In this document: piece by piece, positions 21,694 through 33,233 of the stretch
Layout of the letters: each line of letters begins with the position of its first letter
How positions within the stretch are numbered: position 1 is the stretch's first letter
Assembly: GCA_025403435.1 (NCBI GenBank)
Contig: CM046351.1
Span: forward strand, 29,007,285 to 29,071,284
From: Artocarpus heterophyllus
Taxonomy: Eukaryota > Streptophyta > Magnoliopsida > Rosales > Moraceae
Direction: 5' to 3'
DNA: 64,000 nt
Translations under genes and position numbers: made by a program
The notes under the pieces: model-generated
Told to the model about the DNA's origin: nothing
What the model saw: the letters and a program-made list of their open reading frames with translations, nothing else
The model's database searches: none

Positions 21694-23846
21694 TGTAACG
21701 CCCCCTTACGAATGTCACAGATGTCGTTACATTCATACAATACATACTTATTTTTAAGATAAACTTTAAATGAAACCATCATAAAATCCATCATAGATAT
21801 CATCAAGAACATATTTTCAAACCTTTATAACATATCATGTTGCAGGTGAGAATGTACTTACCTTAGAAGCCAGCTTACTTAACCTTATATGTATTGGTGA
21901 TGACGCCGCGGTCTTGATGTGCTCGTTCCTTAAAGTGTTCATGCCATTTATTAATTTAAAATTACAAAATAAAATTAATACTTATTTTCATAGAGTAAAA
22001 CATCCATTCATATAACATCACATATACATTCATCTCTTACAAACATAATTCAAAACATGCATCCATAACCATAATCATCAAAAATATACTTCTGACCTCC
22101 ATGAATTAAAAATTTAATAACTCAACATTCTCATATAATTTTAGCACCATACTTGACAGGTGTTAAGTTAATACATAAACATATTACCATGATTTTTCTT
22201 TAGTGATAAAAATTACTTTAAGTATCTAAAAACAAACCATACATTTCAAACATGAAATCTGCCAGCAATAGTTAGGCAGTGAACAACCTTAAACTTAGGT
22301 CCGTTTAACACATTTTAACACCATAGAAAAATCTACAAAAATTAACATATACAGTAGACATATAGAACCCTACATATCCAAAAATTGGCTTCAACAAAAC
22401 TCGAAGTAGGTCAAAACACACATTTGAAAATCAATAATAAAACTAACTTAGGTTTGAAAGGCAGTGAGTAATCTTTTGAAAATATTTTCTAACAATTAAA
22501 ACACATATATTTTAATTTTAAAATTCATACTAACATCTTACTAACATATATTTCAATACCATAAAATCATTTCAACATCCATAAAATCATTTAAACATAT
22601 AAAACATCACATAAAACAAAAGTCCAATATTAACATTGTTAAAATAGTTTCTTGACCTAGTCTCAATAAAAATTTCATAACACATAATTCACTCATCAAA
22701 ACATTACCAAACTTTGTAGTTCATAACATTACATTCTTGCCAAATTTCGTAGCAAACAAAGTACGTTTACCCCTTGAACAAAAATCACACTTTCGTGTAT
22801 CATATCCAAACAGCAATATTTTACTGTGAGTGGTAGAGGATAGAAAATTCATAACTTATCATAGAAAATCCAATTAATGTGAAATTTGGGGAAACATCAC
22901 ATAACTCATACATGAATAACATATAAAAAAAATTCAGAGCAAACGGAATTTTATAGAGGAGGATATAACAGTCGGATGTCAAGACGGATTTCATTGATAC
23001 GAGAATGAACTCTTACCTCAAAATGATTCTTCTCAAATTCTTTCAAATTCAACCAACAAAAACTCAATATTTCTTTCAATTATTTGTAGAGAATTTTGAG
23101 GGAGAGGAGGAATAGAAAATGTGGAGAAGAGAAGAATAAGAGAAGAATAAAAGAAACGTCTCAGAATGAGAGAGAAGACGTGAGAGGATAACGTAAAAAA
23201 TTCAATACCCTTATTTATGTCAAAAAATTTTATGACTCATCTGGACTAAATTTTCATGGAGGAAGGAGAGGAAATTAGGGAAAGTCAATAAATCATTCAT
23301 CTCTTACCATATTTTGCCCTCTAAAAATATGAAACCATTTAAAACAATACCAATCAATGCAAAGTTAATGGTTTTCTTTCCTTAAATGATAAAATTATTC
23401 CATAATTATTCCAATTAATCACATTAAACCACCCAATCAATGTAATTATCTCAACCATAAATTTGGAGAGATTTCTACTGACTGCTCATCAGCTGTCATC
23501 GGCCTGCCTATTCTTCACTTTGGCCTACCGAGTCCTTGAGGTTCGGCCTGCCGATACATGAAAGGCTATTTGGCCTACCGAACTTGAAAGTCCGGCCTTC
23601 CGAACTGTCCTTAAAACATAATACCTCCTAGCATTCAAGACATCATTGCATCATAATTAAACAAACATTGTAACTAACATGAACACTTGAGCACATCGAT
23701 TCCATGCGATCGTCACCTGTCATAGCACTTAAAATATATATTTAGTAACATAAAATCATAAATCATAACATATATCAATAAGAAAATTACTTAACGTCGT
23801 TACTAACTTAACATAATCCGTTGCATAAAAATAGGTAGGTGTTGCA
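21694..23846 (-). repeat. element A 5' LTR
   Basis: On the plus strand it begins TGTAACGCCCCCTTACG and ends GGTAGGTGTTGCA. It aligns along its full length with 14651-16818, with scattered substitutions, small indels, and loss of about 20 bp near 22730. Confidence 0.95.
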
Positions 23847-23851
23847 TAAGG

Positions 23852-24942
23852 TGATGGAGGATACACTTCCCAAAGGCTTCGACCTTGTCTCTGATTCCGA
23901 TTCCAACTCCAAGGCAAGTGGCATCCCTAGGTCCCCTTACTGGAGAAAAGGTTAAGGCTTCAAAAAAGGCCGAAAAAGGGAAAGGGAAAAAAGCATCTTA
24001 GCACTTGTCAGAGTAGTAAGCATCTAGGCCTACGGACTTATTCATTCTTGCATCAGACCCTGACAGTAAGGAAGCCCCTCCCAAGGACCAAGAAAGTCCA
24101 TTGTTGATGACAAGAAAACAAAGGGAAAACAAGTTGTCGTGACTCCCTCAAAAAAAAGAAAGACTAACCCCACCAAAGAGGGCAGCAAGAAGCCCAAGGA
24201 TGCAGGGCAAGGGGATGTGATTCCCCTCACCTCCAACACTTTATGGACATTAGATACGAGCATCTTTCCGCCAATAGGTACAAAGACCTAAAGGTTGGTG
24301 ATTTTTGTTCAGCTCATGTATAAGCTCAAAGAGCTCTCTACCAAGGTAAATACTCTTAGGCCTCTTCCTCCCTTCCATTTTTACTTAATACACATGTACA
24401 AGCTTGAAAAGCTCTCTGCCAAAGGGTTGAAGTTGTCTCCAAGTCCAACGAGAGGAAGAAGGAACTGAACGTAAAGAATGAACAACTGAAGAAGATAGAT
24501 TCTAGATTCAAAGACTCATGAGCTAAAATTGACTCTTTCACAACCGAGCTTGAATTAGAAAGGGCCTCGACAAAGAGATTCAGGAGCTCAAAGACACTCA
24601 TGTTAAGAAAAAGACTGAGTGGGAAGAAAAGCTAAGCCTTCAGGCTTGAGAAAATGGAGGGTCTAGACTTACCACAGAAGAGAGGGCCAAGATTGAGGGC
24701 AAGAGGGTTCTTAAAGTGATCACTCATATGATCAAGGTGGTGCACCTCAAAACACCCAAGTGGGATCTTAGTTTTCTAGGTGACGAGGCGGTGAACATTA
24801 TTCGTGAGATGGATGCCAAAGCTAGCAAACCAAAGATTGATTCTTCCTCCTCTGCTATTACCTCTGAGAAGGCTGATTTAGTCATTGGGAGCACCAAGAA
24901 AAGTGGTCAGAGTAAAGGTGGTGATGATGACAATGAGGATTA
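23852..24942 (+). pseudogene. Transposase_28 (putative gypsy-type) gene, 3' part
   Basis: After the right TAAGG copy the plus strand resumes with MEDTLPKGFDLVSDSDSNS, an acidic Ser/Asp stretch, followed by Lys-rich segments (KKAEKGKGKKAS). Charged heptad-like pieces at 24430-24720 (ERKKELNVKNEQLKKID) suggest a coiled coil. A 75-codon frame at 24716-24942 ends it with an acidic tail, GGDDDNED. This matches the coiled-coil C-terminal half expected after the Transposase_28 domain. Many frameshifts are present. Confidence 0.5.
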
Positions 24943-25229
24943 ATTTTATCTTAGATTGCAGGGCTTTCTTCTTCTTTTACATGTTTATGTCTTTTGGAGT
25001 TTGTCAACTAGTATTATTGGTTTCGCCTAGCTTTATGCTTAATATTTTCTCACTGTTTTTTATTGCCAATATAGTGAAAATACTTTGGTCTTGTCATGAA
25101 CCAGACATCTATTCCTTCCTTGAATTTAAGTGTAGTTTCATTTTTTTTTATCACAACTCTAATTAATGTGGGTAGCTTAATAGGTTGTTTGAGCCTTAAG
25201 ACACTATTAACGCAAGTTTGCCACAAGAT

Positions 25230-25600
25230 GTTCTAGCCTTACTCGTATAAGGCCTTTTCGAAAGTCACCCTACAAGTTGTACAAGAGGCGTACTCATGCA
25301 AAGCTTGACCTTGCTCATGTAGAGTCTCCTTGAAGCTTGGCCTTTTTCATGGAAAGGCTCCTTGAGGTGGAGCTCAGCCTTGCTCTCACACGACCTTGCT
25401 TATGAAGAGTTTAGCCTTATTCTCATATAGGCTTGCTTGAGAAAAGTCTCCTCGGATTTGGCCTTTTCCATGTGAAGGCTCCTTGAGGTGGAGTTCAGCC
25501 TTGCTCTCACATGGCTTTGCTCGAGAAGAGTCTCCTTGGTGCTTGGCCTTATTTGTGTAAAGGCTCATGCCCCACAAGGCTTTTAGATGAGGCACATCTT
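25230..25600 (+). repeat. tandem repeat, about 65 and 130 bp units
   Basis: The block TCCTTGAGGTGGAGCTCAGC followed by CTTGCTCTCACA appears at about 25351 and 25481. Shorter pieces (AAGAGTCTCCTTGG, GCTTGGCC) recur between them. It lies between the antisense gene and the Tat integrase. Confidence 0.6.
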
Positions 25601-25957
25601 TAGAATGTCCCCTGTAAGAATAAGTTTTGACTTAAATAAGATTGTCTGAATGGGTTTTGACTTGAATGAAATGTCTCTTTAGAATATTACTTGTCAAAAT
25701 GAGTTCTGAATTCTATTGTGTTTAATATATGCACTCACCCTCCCTTGTATATGTCTCAATCTCTATTGTTATTTAGGTTGTGAGGCATGTAACGATGTAT
25801 GAACAATGAACAACGAGGATAATAATAAGAAAGTTTGAAGAATAGTTAAGGACAAACTTCGATCATTCTCATTCATTTTTTAAACAAAATACAAGAAGAA
25901 TATTATAAAAGTGATGTCGTAGCTACCACTAATCACCTAAAAATACACCTACAACTG

Positions 25958-26064
25958 TTGTCAAGGCTATCCTAACTTGACTTCTTGGAAATGAAACAAA
26001 CAATACTTGTCCTACTACTAATGTCAAGGCTGTCCTAACTTGACATCTTGGAAATGAAACAAAA
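25958..26064 (+). repeat. two direct copies, 64-bp period
   Basis: TGTCAAGGCTATCCTAACTT at 25958 and TGTCAAGGCTGTCCTAACTT at 26022 both lead into TGGAAATGAAACAAA, with few differences. Confidence 0.7.
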
Positions 26065-26117
26065 AATGCTTTAAGAATGATCATTACCTTAGCCTTGTAA
26101 TTGGTTTACTTGTAATA

Positions 26118-26751
26118 GCCTCAAAGGTGTTCAGCATTTTAAGAATGTGAGATCTTTTTTTCGTTGAGGTGCTCCAACTTGTACATCCTAGTCCTTAGAA
26201 CCTTGACAATTCTATATGGTCCCTCCTAGTTAGGACCAAAGAAGGATTTTTAGTGTTCAGGAATACGCAATGAAGGACAAGGTCACCAAAAGCAAAGTTG
26301 CTTTCATGAACCCTTGAGTTGTAGTGACGTGCTGCCCTTTATTGGTAGGCTGCTACCTTTAGTTGTGCTTGTTCTCTTTTTTCTTTGATGAGGTCCAGCT
26401 CACTTCTCATGTTAACCATGTTGCTCTCCCTTTCATAATTTTCCCATTGAAAAGATTCCAAACCAATTTCTACTGGGACCATGGCCTCAACACCAAAGGC
26501 AAGAGAGAAAGGGGTGGACATCCTCACAATGATTCGATAGGCCTACAATACCATTGGAAGCTCCTCAACCCATGCCCCTTTTTGGCTTCGAGCTTGGTGT
26601 TCATCTTATGCTTTAGAGTTTGGTTTATCGCTTCTACTTGATGGTTAGCTTGAGGATGGCTAATAGATGAAAAGCTTTTCTTTATCCCAAAATCCTTGTA
26701 GAACTCCTTGAACTTTTCATTATGTGTTTTATTGGTTATTAAACTGCACAT
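26118..26751 (-). pseudogene. Tat-like gypsy integrase, C-terminal half
   Basis: On the minus strand, 26751-26524 reads the end of the core: FGIKKSFSSISHPQANHQVE then INQTLKHKM, where the family has S-H-P-Q-A-N-G-Q-V-E. After a frame change, 26527-26339 reads TPFSLAFGVEAMVPVEIGL, and on to about 26118 come RHYNSRVHE, FGDLVLHC, GPYRIVKVL and YKLEHL. These are typical blocks of Tat/Ogre-type integrases, clearly different from elements A-C (no chromodomain). The catalytic Asp residues are not included. Upstream pol is cut at 26751. Confidence 0.75.
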
Positions 26752-27083
26752 TATGTTTTTTCTTTTCTTTTTCTATTTCTTGAGCAAGTATAGAGTGTCA
26801 AACTTTGGACATAGATAGTGGGGAAATTAATGATGTGATTCGCTAAACATAAAATACATTAATTTATGTGAGATTATCTCTTAATTTTAGATTGTATTTT
26901 GTGCATAAACCCATATTTTCGACATGGTTTCTGAATTTTGTATTAGTCATTTATCATTTTGAATATTTTGATTGCCTGAAACCTTTTGAATCTCAAAACA
27001 TTCAATTGAACCTTAGAATTTTACTCTCTTGCCTTCATTTTGGTGACTACATAGAGTGTTAAGGATTGATGCTTAGGTGCTTT
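26752..27083. other. unassigned AT-rich DNA left of copia-2
   Basis: No motif recognised. The open frame at 26868-27062 looks like chance. No target duplication for copia-2 is visible at 27079-27083. Confidence 0.4.
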
Positions 27084-27318
27084 TGTGGTTAATCAGAGGA
27101 ATTTTCTGATTCAGAATGATTTATTCTCATCGATATTGAAGAAAACGAGTACACCTTATTTATAATGAAAGGTAAAACAGAAAACACTAAAAAAGCTGAA
27201 CTAACTCCTAAAAATCAGGTTCTTCCGATCTGGAGAAAAACAGAAACCCTAACAAACATAAAAATCATGTCCTATTTATTTGGATTTAGTTGTTAGCGAA
27301 CTAATATGAATTTCTACA
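27084..27318 (-). repeat. copia-2 3' LTR
   Basis: On the plus strand TGTGGTTAATCAGAGG to TTTCTACA. It aligns with 33369-33603 along its full length with about 10% differences. Confidence 0.92.
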
Positions 27319-27330
27319 CTTCCCCTCAAG
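27319..27330 (-). promoter_or_regulatory. polypurine tract of copia-2
   Basis: CTTGAGGGGAAG on the minus strand abuts the 3' LTR. Confidence 0.8.
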
Positions 27331-27339
27331 CTGGGCAAT

Positions 27340-28994
27340 AGATGTTAATCATGCCTAGCTTGGAAATCATTTCTTTAAAGTTGGTCTTAGGTAGAGCCTT
27401 TGTAAGAACATCAGCTATCTATGATCTAGTAGCTGTGTAAGTAACTTGAAGTTCTTTAGTTTCTATCTTCTCTTTGATGAAGTGCCAATCAATCTCCACA
27501 TGCTTGGTTCAATCATGGTGAACTGGATTTTTTGCACTTTGTATTGCTTCTTGGTTGTCACAAAAAATCTCTAGATTCTTCACTTCAGGGATCTTAACTC
27601 TTCTAGTAGTCTCTTCAGCCACATTCTTTCATATATTCCATGTGCCATTGCCCTTAGTTCTACCTCTACAGTGCTTTTTGCAACTATAGATTGCTTTTTA
27701 CTCCTCCGAGTGACTAGATTGCCCCACACAAAAGTGCAATATCTGAAGGGCACTTACGGTCTGTCAATGATCTAGCCCAATCTGCATCAGTGTATATTTT
27801 AATCCTCCTATTTTCTCCTTTCTTAAAGTATAATCCCCTACTTGGATTGTTCTTCAAATACTTGAGAATTCGAAAGACTGCTTCAATGTGCTCCTCTGTA
27901 GGATTGTTCATGAACTGACTAACAACACTGACTAGAAAAGCAATATCAAGACATGTGTGAGACAAATAAATGAGCTTTCCCACAAGTCTATGGTACCTTC
28001 CTTTGTCTACTAAGGGACTGTCTTCTTTAAGGCCGATCTTGTGGTTTGCATCCATAAGAGTGTCTGTTGGTTTGCAGCCTAGCACTCCACTTTCTTCTAG
28101 CAAGTCAAGTACATACTTGCATTGTGACACTGCAATTCCTTTTCTTGACCTTGCAATTTCCAACCCAAGAAAGTACTTAAGTGCACCAAGATCTTTGATC
28201 TCAAATTCGTGGCCTAGGAAAGACTTCAACCTCTCCATTTCTTCTATGTGATTGCCTGTGAGGATAATATCATCCACGTAAACAATGAGAATTGAAATTT
28301 TTCCATCCATTGAGTGCTTGAAAAAAAGAGTATGACCTAATTGTCCCTAACCATATCCATATCTTTTTACTACCTTTGTGAATTTGTCAAACCAAGCTCA
28401 TGGTGATTGTTTGAGTCCATATAGTGACTTGTGCAGTTTGTAGATTTGATTTTCATTATTTGAGTTTTTGAAACCTAGTAGAATCTCCATACACACCTCA
28501 TCTTCCAAGTCTCCATTGAGGAAGGCATTTTTCACATCCAATTGATGAAGAGGCCAATCTAGGTTAGTTACCAAGGACAGCAGTACACAGACAGTATTTA
28601 ACTTTGCAACAGGTGTGAACGTTTCTTGATATTCCATACCATAAGTCTATGTAAATCCTTTTTCCACCAATCTCACCTTATAATTGTTTATACTTCCATC
28701 TGCTTTGTACTTTATGGTGAATATCCACTTGCATCCCACAGGCTGCTTTCCAGGTGGTAATTCAAGCAATTCCCAAGTTTTGCTCTGTGTAAGAGCTCGT
28801 ATCTCATCGTTTATTGCCATTCTCCATTTTGGTCTTTTAAGAGCCTCTTGTATGTTACTAGGTATGTCTTCACTAGAGAGATTAGTCACAAAGGCTGAGT
28901 AGCTGGGAGATAACTTCTCATATGCTACAAAATTATAGATAGGATGTGTTGTGCACGAACGGACACCTTTTCTCATTGCAACAGGTTGTTCCAA
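27340..28994 (-). pseudogene. copia-2 reverse transcriptase and RNase H
   Basis: From right to left: NDEIRALTQSKTWELLELP and GCKWIFTIKYKADGS (28860-28660), LHQLDVKNAFLNGDLEDEV (about 28560-28500), SLYGLKQSP (28400), VYVDDIILTGN (about 28280), LKYFLGLEIARS (about 28170), then RNase H with YTDADWARSLTDRKC near 27800-27750 and the S-K-K-Q-S-I-V-A-K-S-T block near 27700. Stops or frame changes occur near 28645, 28395 and 28312 and after 27714. The catalytic YVDD is intact. Confidence 0.88.
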
Positions 28995-29299
28995 CTCATT
29001 ATTAGTGTTCTCAAGACATGATTCAAGAATTGTATTTTCTGGTGGAGAGGATTCTGGTATCGAGTTGGATTCTGGGTTTTGTAGTGCAAGTGTGAGGGAC
29101 TCTACCTCTTGAGGCCGTCGTCTCCTTGAGTAAACTTGAAACTTAGGTGATTTCTCAGGCTATGGATTTGAACACTATAGTTTAGATGATTGTATTTGTT
29201 TTTGAGTTGTTGATTGAGTTTGAGGTGATAGACTAGGACTTGGCTAAGATAGAGATGTGTTAGGATTGATGACTAACTGAGATTCATCCTAATTTTCTT

Positions 29300-30720
29300 G
29301 ATCTTGGAGACTAGGATTTGGACAAGTAAGATCCCAAAACTGATCTTGACTCAAAAACTTTGCCTGAAGATGGGTTTTGGGATAACATGATTGATGCTTG
29401 AAGAATGTAACATCCATGGAGACATACATTTTCCTATTTACTAGTTAGTAGCATCTATATCCTTTTTGAGTGACTAAATATCCTAGGAAAATACATTTTA
29501 AGGCTCTGGGATCTAGTCTACTTTGGTGTTGTTGATGAATATCGACAAAAGCTGAGGATCCGAATACCTTTAGAGGAATAGAGGAAAGAACTCTTATTTG
29601 AGGAAATATCTTTGTAAGGCACTAAACTGGTGTTTGAAACTTGAGGATCCTAGATGGCATTCTATTTATAGGACATGATGTAGTGAGTATGGCTTCGCCC
29701 CAGAAATGTTTTGGAACATTGGATGTAAACATTAGTGACCTAGAAACCTCTAAGAGGTGTTGCTTTTTTCTCTCAGCTACTCCATTCTGTTAGGGTGTTT
29801 CAACACATGAACTATGTTGGATTATCCCATGTTCTAGCAGGTATGATCCTAGAAGAGAATTGAAATATTCTCGGGAATTTGTTAGTTCTAAGAATTTGAA
29901 TTTTAGTTTGAAACTGTGTTTGGATCAAAAAATGAAAGTTTTAAACATTGGACTTGCTTCTAACTTTTCCTTCATTAAAAACAACTAGGTAATCCTAGTA
30001 TGATCATCTACAAATGAGATAAGCCACCTAGCACCTGAAACATTATTGACTCTTGAGGGATCCCATATATCACTGTGAATAACAGAAAATGGATGTGATA
30101 CTTTATATAATTGTGTAGGATATGAGTTTCAACAATGTTTGGAAAATTGACAAACTTTACAATAAAGATCATTCACATTAATATTTCTAAACAAAAAAAG
30201 GAAACAAATATCTCAAATATTGGAAATTTGGATGGCCTAACCTATAGTACTATAACATTATTTTACCGAATAGAGAATTCCTATTTGAATATGAAACTAA
30301 GGCAGGGATGAGTCCACAGCTTGCAATTAGAGCTTGTTTCTTGTTAGAAGCATTAGCTTCAAGGAGGTAGAGGCTCTCATACTGTCTAGCATTGCCAATT
30401 GTTCTCCCCAAATCTGAATCCTGAAATTCACAATATGTAGGAGAGAATTTAGTAATACAAATCTTGTCCTTTGTGAGCTTACTAATAAAGAGTAGATTAT
30501 AGGATAAATTGGGAACAAATAGGACTGTATTTAGCGTTAGATTTTCTGAAACTTCAATGGACCCTTTATTGACTACTGTTCACACTGAACCATCAACAAT
30601 CCAAACTTTAAAGACCTCGAAATGAGAGCTGAATGTTTTAAATAAGGACTTATCTCCTGTCTTGTGGTTTGAAGCCCCATAATCTACAATCCAAGGCCTC
30701 AATCCCTTAGTTTTCACACT
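29300..30720 (-). pseudogene. copia-2 integrase and protease region
   Basis: Read on the minus strand and across frames: a protease-like W-I-V-D-(G)-S block with NLSYNLLFISKL near 30670-30470, a G-H-P-N-F pre-integrase element near 30230, SDIWDPSRVNN near 30070, then FVDDHTRITWLF, and Q-N-G-V-A-E near 29790, which are the copia integrase D and E neighbourhoods. The second Asp block is degraded (T-N-S-R-E-Y-F for S-D-N-G-R-E-Y). Many stops. Confidence 0.7.
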
Positions 30721-31907
30721 CAAAGCATTTAAGAATTTACCTTTTGTGCTCCTATACTTGTTCCTATAACAGATTGGCTTATAGAGACTTGGTCAAACAT
30801 TGTTTGCAACAAATTGATATGCTCTTTACTGAATAGAGCCTCGATTGGTGGCTGCTCTTCTCCAACTACTACAAAACTCCTTCCTTCCTTGTTAGACTTG
30901 GCAGATTGACCACGAACACAATTTGGCTTCATGTTTGTTGGTCTTCCATGGATTTTCTAGCGAGTATCCCTAGTATGTCCTAGTGTGTGATGATGATCAC
31001 ACTAAGGTTTGCCCTTTTTGCCTCTATTTTCAAGGTTTTGATAACCTAACTGACTTTGTCCATGACTGACTAAGGCTGATCCTTCTATGACTACAGGTGC
31101 ATTATTTTCTTACATCATAACTTTCTTTCTGCTTGCTTCATGTTTGATTTCTAAGAAGGCTTCTTGAATCAGTCGTAAAGGTTTTGTAGTGAGGATTCAG
31201 CCACGAACTTCATCCAAATTCCTGTTGAGTCCCGCAAGAAATGCAAAAATTCTTTCTCTATCAACAATCTTCTTATATCGTGCACTATCTTCTAGACAGC
31301 TCCATTGCAACTTGTCGAAGACATCAAGTTGCTACCAATACCGCATCAATATGTTGAAATATTGAATGACCACCATGTCTCCTTGTCGCAAGTCTCTCAA
31401 GGTGTTTTGTAATTTAAACAATTTTACAGCATTTTCACTATCAAAATAGGTTTGTTTGGCAACTTCCCATATTTCCTTTATAGTTCCATAAAACAGAAAG
31501 GTTTGGCCAATTTTATTTTCCATGAAGTTGATCAACCAAGACATGACCATATTATTTTTTGATCTCTAGGTTTTAAACTTTGGGTCTTCCTTCTATGGCA
31601 TCTCCTTTTATCCAGTGAGGTAATCATCCTTCCCTCTTTTGAGATGTATATCATGGCCGACTATGACCACTATAGGTAGTTTCTTCCATTAAGCTTGTGC
31701 CCCATAATATGGAGGATTGAATTATCTGTGTGGCAGTTGGCCCCACTCAAGCCCCCATGAGGTCGTAGTTCACCCCCGGCATAATTGGCTCTTATTGTGG
31801 TCCCACAGTGGCGTTACGTGTCCCCGTCCCACTGTGTTGTCCCACTCATCCGTACTGTCCCCTCTAGGACCCACTGGTCCCTCGGGGTTTCATTTCGTGT
31901 CCCTCAT

Positions 31908-31969
31908 GGTTCGAACCTTAAACCTCCCTTAAGAGGTTCTTATTTCCTTCATGAGTACAAATTGAGCTA
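31908..31969 (-). promoter_or_regulatory. pol III A and B boxes, left arm
   Basis: This is the mirror image of the right-arm promoter: B box at 31916-31908, A box at 31969-31959. The A box ends TTT instead of TTG, one of the few arm differences. Confidence 0.55.
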
Positions 31970-31970
31970 G

Positions 31971-32032
31971 TAGCTCAATTGGTACTCATGAAGGAAATAA
32001 GAACCTCTTAAGGGAGGTTTAAGGTTCGAACC
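31971..32032 (+). promoter_or_regulatory. pol III A and B boxes, right arm
   Basis: A box TAGCTCAATTG (31971-31981) fits TRGYNNARNNG and B box GTTCGAACC (32024-32032) fits GWTCRANNC. Spacing is that of tRNA genes and SINEs. Confidence 0.65.
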
Positions 32033-32211
32033 ATGAGGGACACGAAATGAAACCCCGAGGGACCAGTGGGTCCTAGAGGGGACAGTACGGATGAGTGGGA
32101 CAACACAGTGGGACGGGGACACGTAACGCCACTGTGGGACCACAATAAGAGCCAATTATGCCGGGGGTGAACTATGACCTCATGGGGGCTTGAGTGGGGC
32201 CAGCCGCCACA

Positions 32212-33233
32212 ATAAAAAGTAACAATATCGAAATAACGTGAAATTTGGAGGAACATTACATAACACATACATGAACATCATATTAAAAATTCAAAACAAA
32301 ATACAATACCTAGACAAAGATACTGTAGACAAATTGAGGAGAAGAAATGATTTTCAGAATTACCGAAAAAATGAGTTCTTACCTTAACAATTTTCTTCTC
32401 AAAATCCTTAAATTCAACCAACAAAATTTCAATTTTTCTTTCAATTATTCTCAAAAAAATAAGGAGAAGAAGGAGAGGAGAAAGCATAAGGCAAAGAGAG
32501 GGAGTGAAACAGAAAGAAAACGTCTGAGAGAGAAAAATAAAAGACGTGAGAGAAGGAGAGAGAGAGCAATAATGTAAAAGAAATCAATACTCTCCATTAA
32601 GTCAGAAATTTTCTGACTAAATGATGGCTAATTGGCGTGGAGGAAGGAGAGACAAGAGAAATTCAAACAAATCATTCATCACTTACCATGTTTTGCCCTC
32701 TCAAAGTAGGAAACCATTTAAAACAATACCAATCAATGCAAAGTCAAACATTTTATTTCCTTAAATGATAAAATTATTCCATTATTATGCCAATTAATCT
32801 CATTAAAACACCTAATCAACGTAATTATCTCAGCCATAAATTTAGAGAGATCTCTGCTGACTGCTCGTCAGCTGTCATCGGCCTGTCGATTCCACAAAGT
32901 TTGGCCTGCCGATGGTTTCCATCGGCCTGTCGATTCTTGGCAGACATTTCAGCCTGTCGAACTTGAAAGTCCGGCCTGCCGAACTGTCCTTAAATACTAT
33001 ACATTATAACATTGAAGTCATCATTGCATCATAATTAAACATACATTAAAATTAACATGAACACTTGAGCACATTGATTCCATGCGGTCGTCATCTGTCA
33101 TAGAACTTGAAATAAATAGTTAGTAACATTAAGATCATAAATCATAACATATAACATAAATTATTAACAAAGTTTCCTTAACGTCGTTACTAACTTAACA
33201 TGATCCGTTACATCAAAATTGGTGGGTGTTACA
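32212..33233 (-). repeat. LTR fragment, B-type family, with dyad cluster
   Basis: It aligns with the right third of the element B LTRs (for example GAAATAACGTGAAATTTGG equivalents, then the purine-rich stretch and GGTGGGTGTTACA). The dyad cluster is at 32877-32988. Confidence 0.85.

Larger units (their letters stand above)
14651..23846 (-). mobile_element. gypsy element A, complete with both LTRs (Tekay/Del-like chromovirus)
   Basis: The 9196-bp element is flanked by TAAGG on both sides (14646-14650, 23847-23851). LTRs of 2168 and 2153 bp are highly similar. The internal part, read on the minus strand, has a Met-type primer site, gag with two CCHC knuckles, protease, RT, RNase H, integrase and a chromodomain, then a polypurine tract. 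In-frame stops (20122-20124, 19432-19434, 18049-18051 and others) make it defective. The chromodomain wording (LRNKEIPLVKVLW followed by E-E-A-T-W-E) is that of Tekay/Del chromoviruses. Confidence 0.95.
13281..26751 (-). mobile_element. Tat-like Ty3/gypsy fossil (host of element A)
   Basis: Two parts face each other: an integrase C-terminal half on the minus strand (26118-26751) and a Transposase_28-type gene on the plus strand (13584-14650 and 23852-24942). In the Tat lineage of plant gypsy elements an extra antisense ORF between pol and the 3' LTR is known, and this layout matches it. Element A later inserted into the antisense ORF. The LTRs, gag, RT and most of pol are not found. The limits are approximate. 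Confidence 0.5.
31729..32211. mobile_element. 483-bp palindrome of two inverted tRNA-derived SINE-like units
   Basis: The sequence is its own reverse complement around base 31970: 241-nt arms with only a handful of mismatches and a one-base centre. Each arm carries a pol III type-2 promoter reading outward: A box TAGCTCAATTG and B box GTTCGAACC about 40 bases further. That makes each arm look like a tRNA-derived SINE, joined head to head. The open frames seen on both strands are mirror images and are not genes. Confidence 0.75.
31729..33233. mobile_element. composite insertion: tRNA-like palindrome joined to an LTR fragment
   Basis: The 1505-bp block is flanked by ATCTG on both sides (31724-31728 and 33234-33238). 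Its right 1022 bp are the right part of a B-type LTR, ending GGTGGGTGTTACA. Its left 483 bp are a palindrome starting TGTGGC at the exact target boundary. The missing left two-thirds of the LTR is therefore replaced by the palindrome while the target duplication is kept. Confidence 0.8.

Noticed and set aside
31971..32032. A real tRNA gene
   Set aside because: A and B boxes fit, but no anticodon stem or acceptor stem pairing is visible; a SINE-like origin explains it better.
31717..32268. Mirror-image open frames of 60-86 codons on both strands
   Set aside because: They are the two readings of one palindrome, have no family resemblance, and overlap tRNA-type promoter boxes; not genes.
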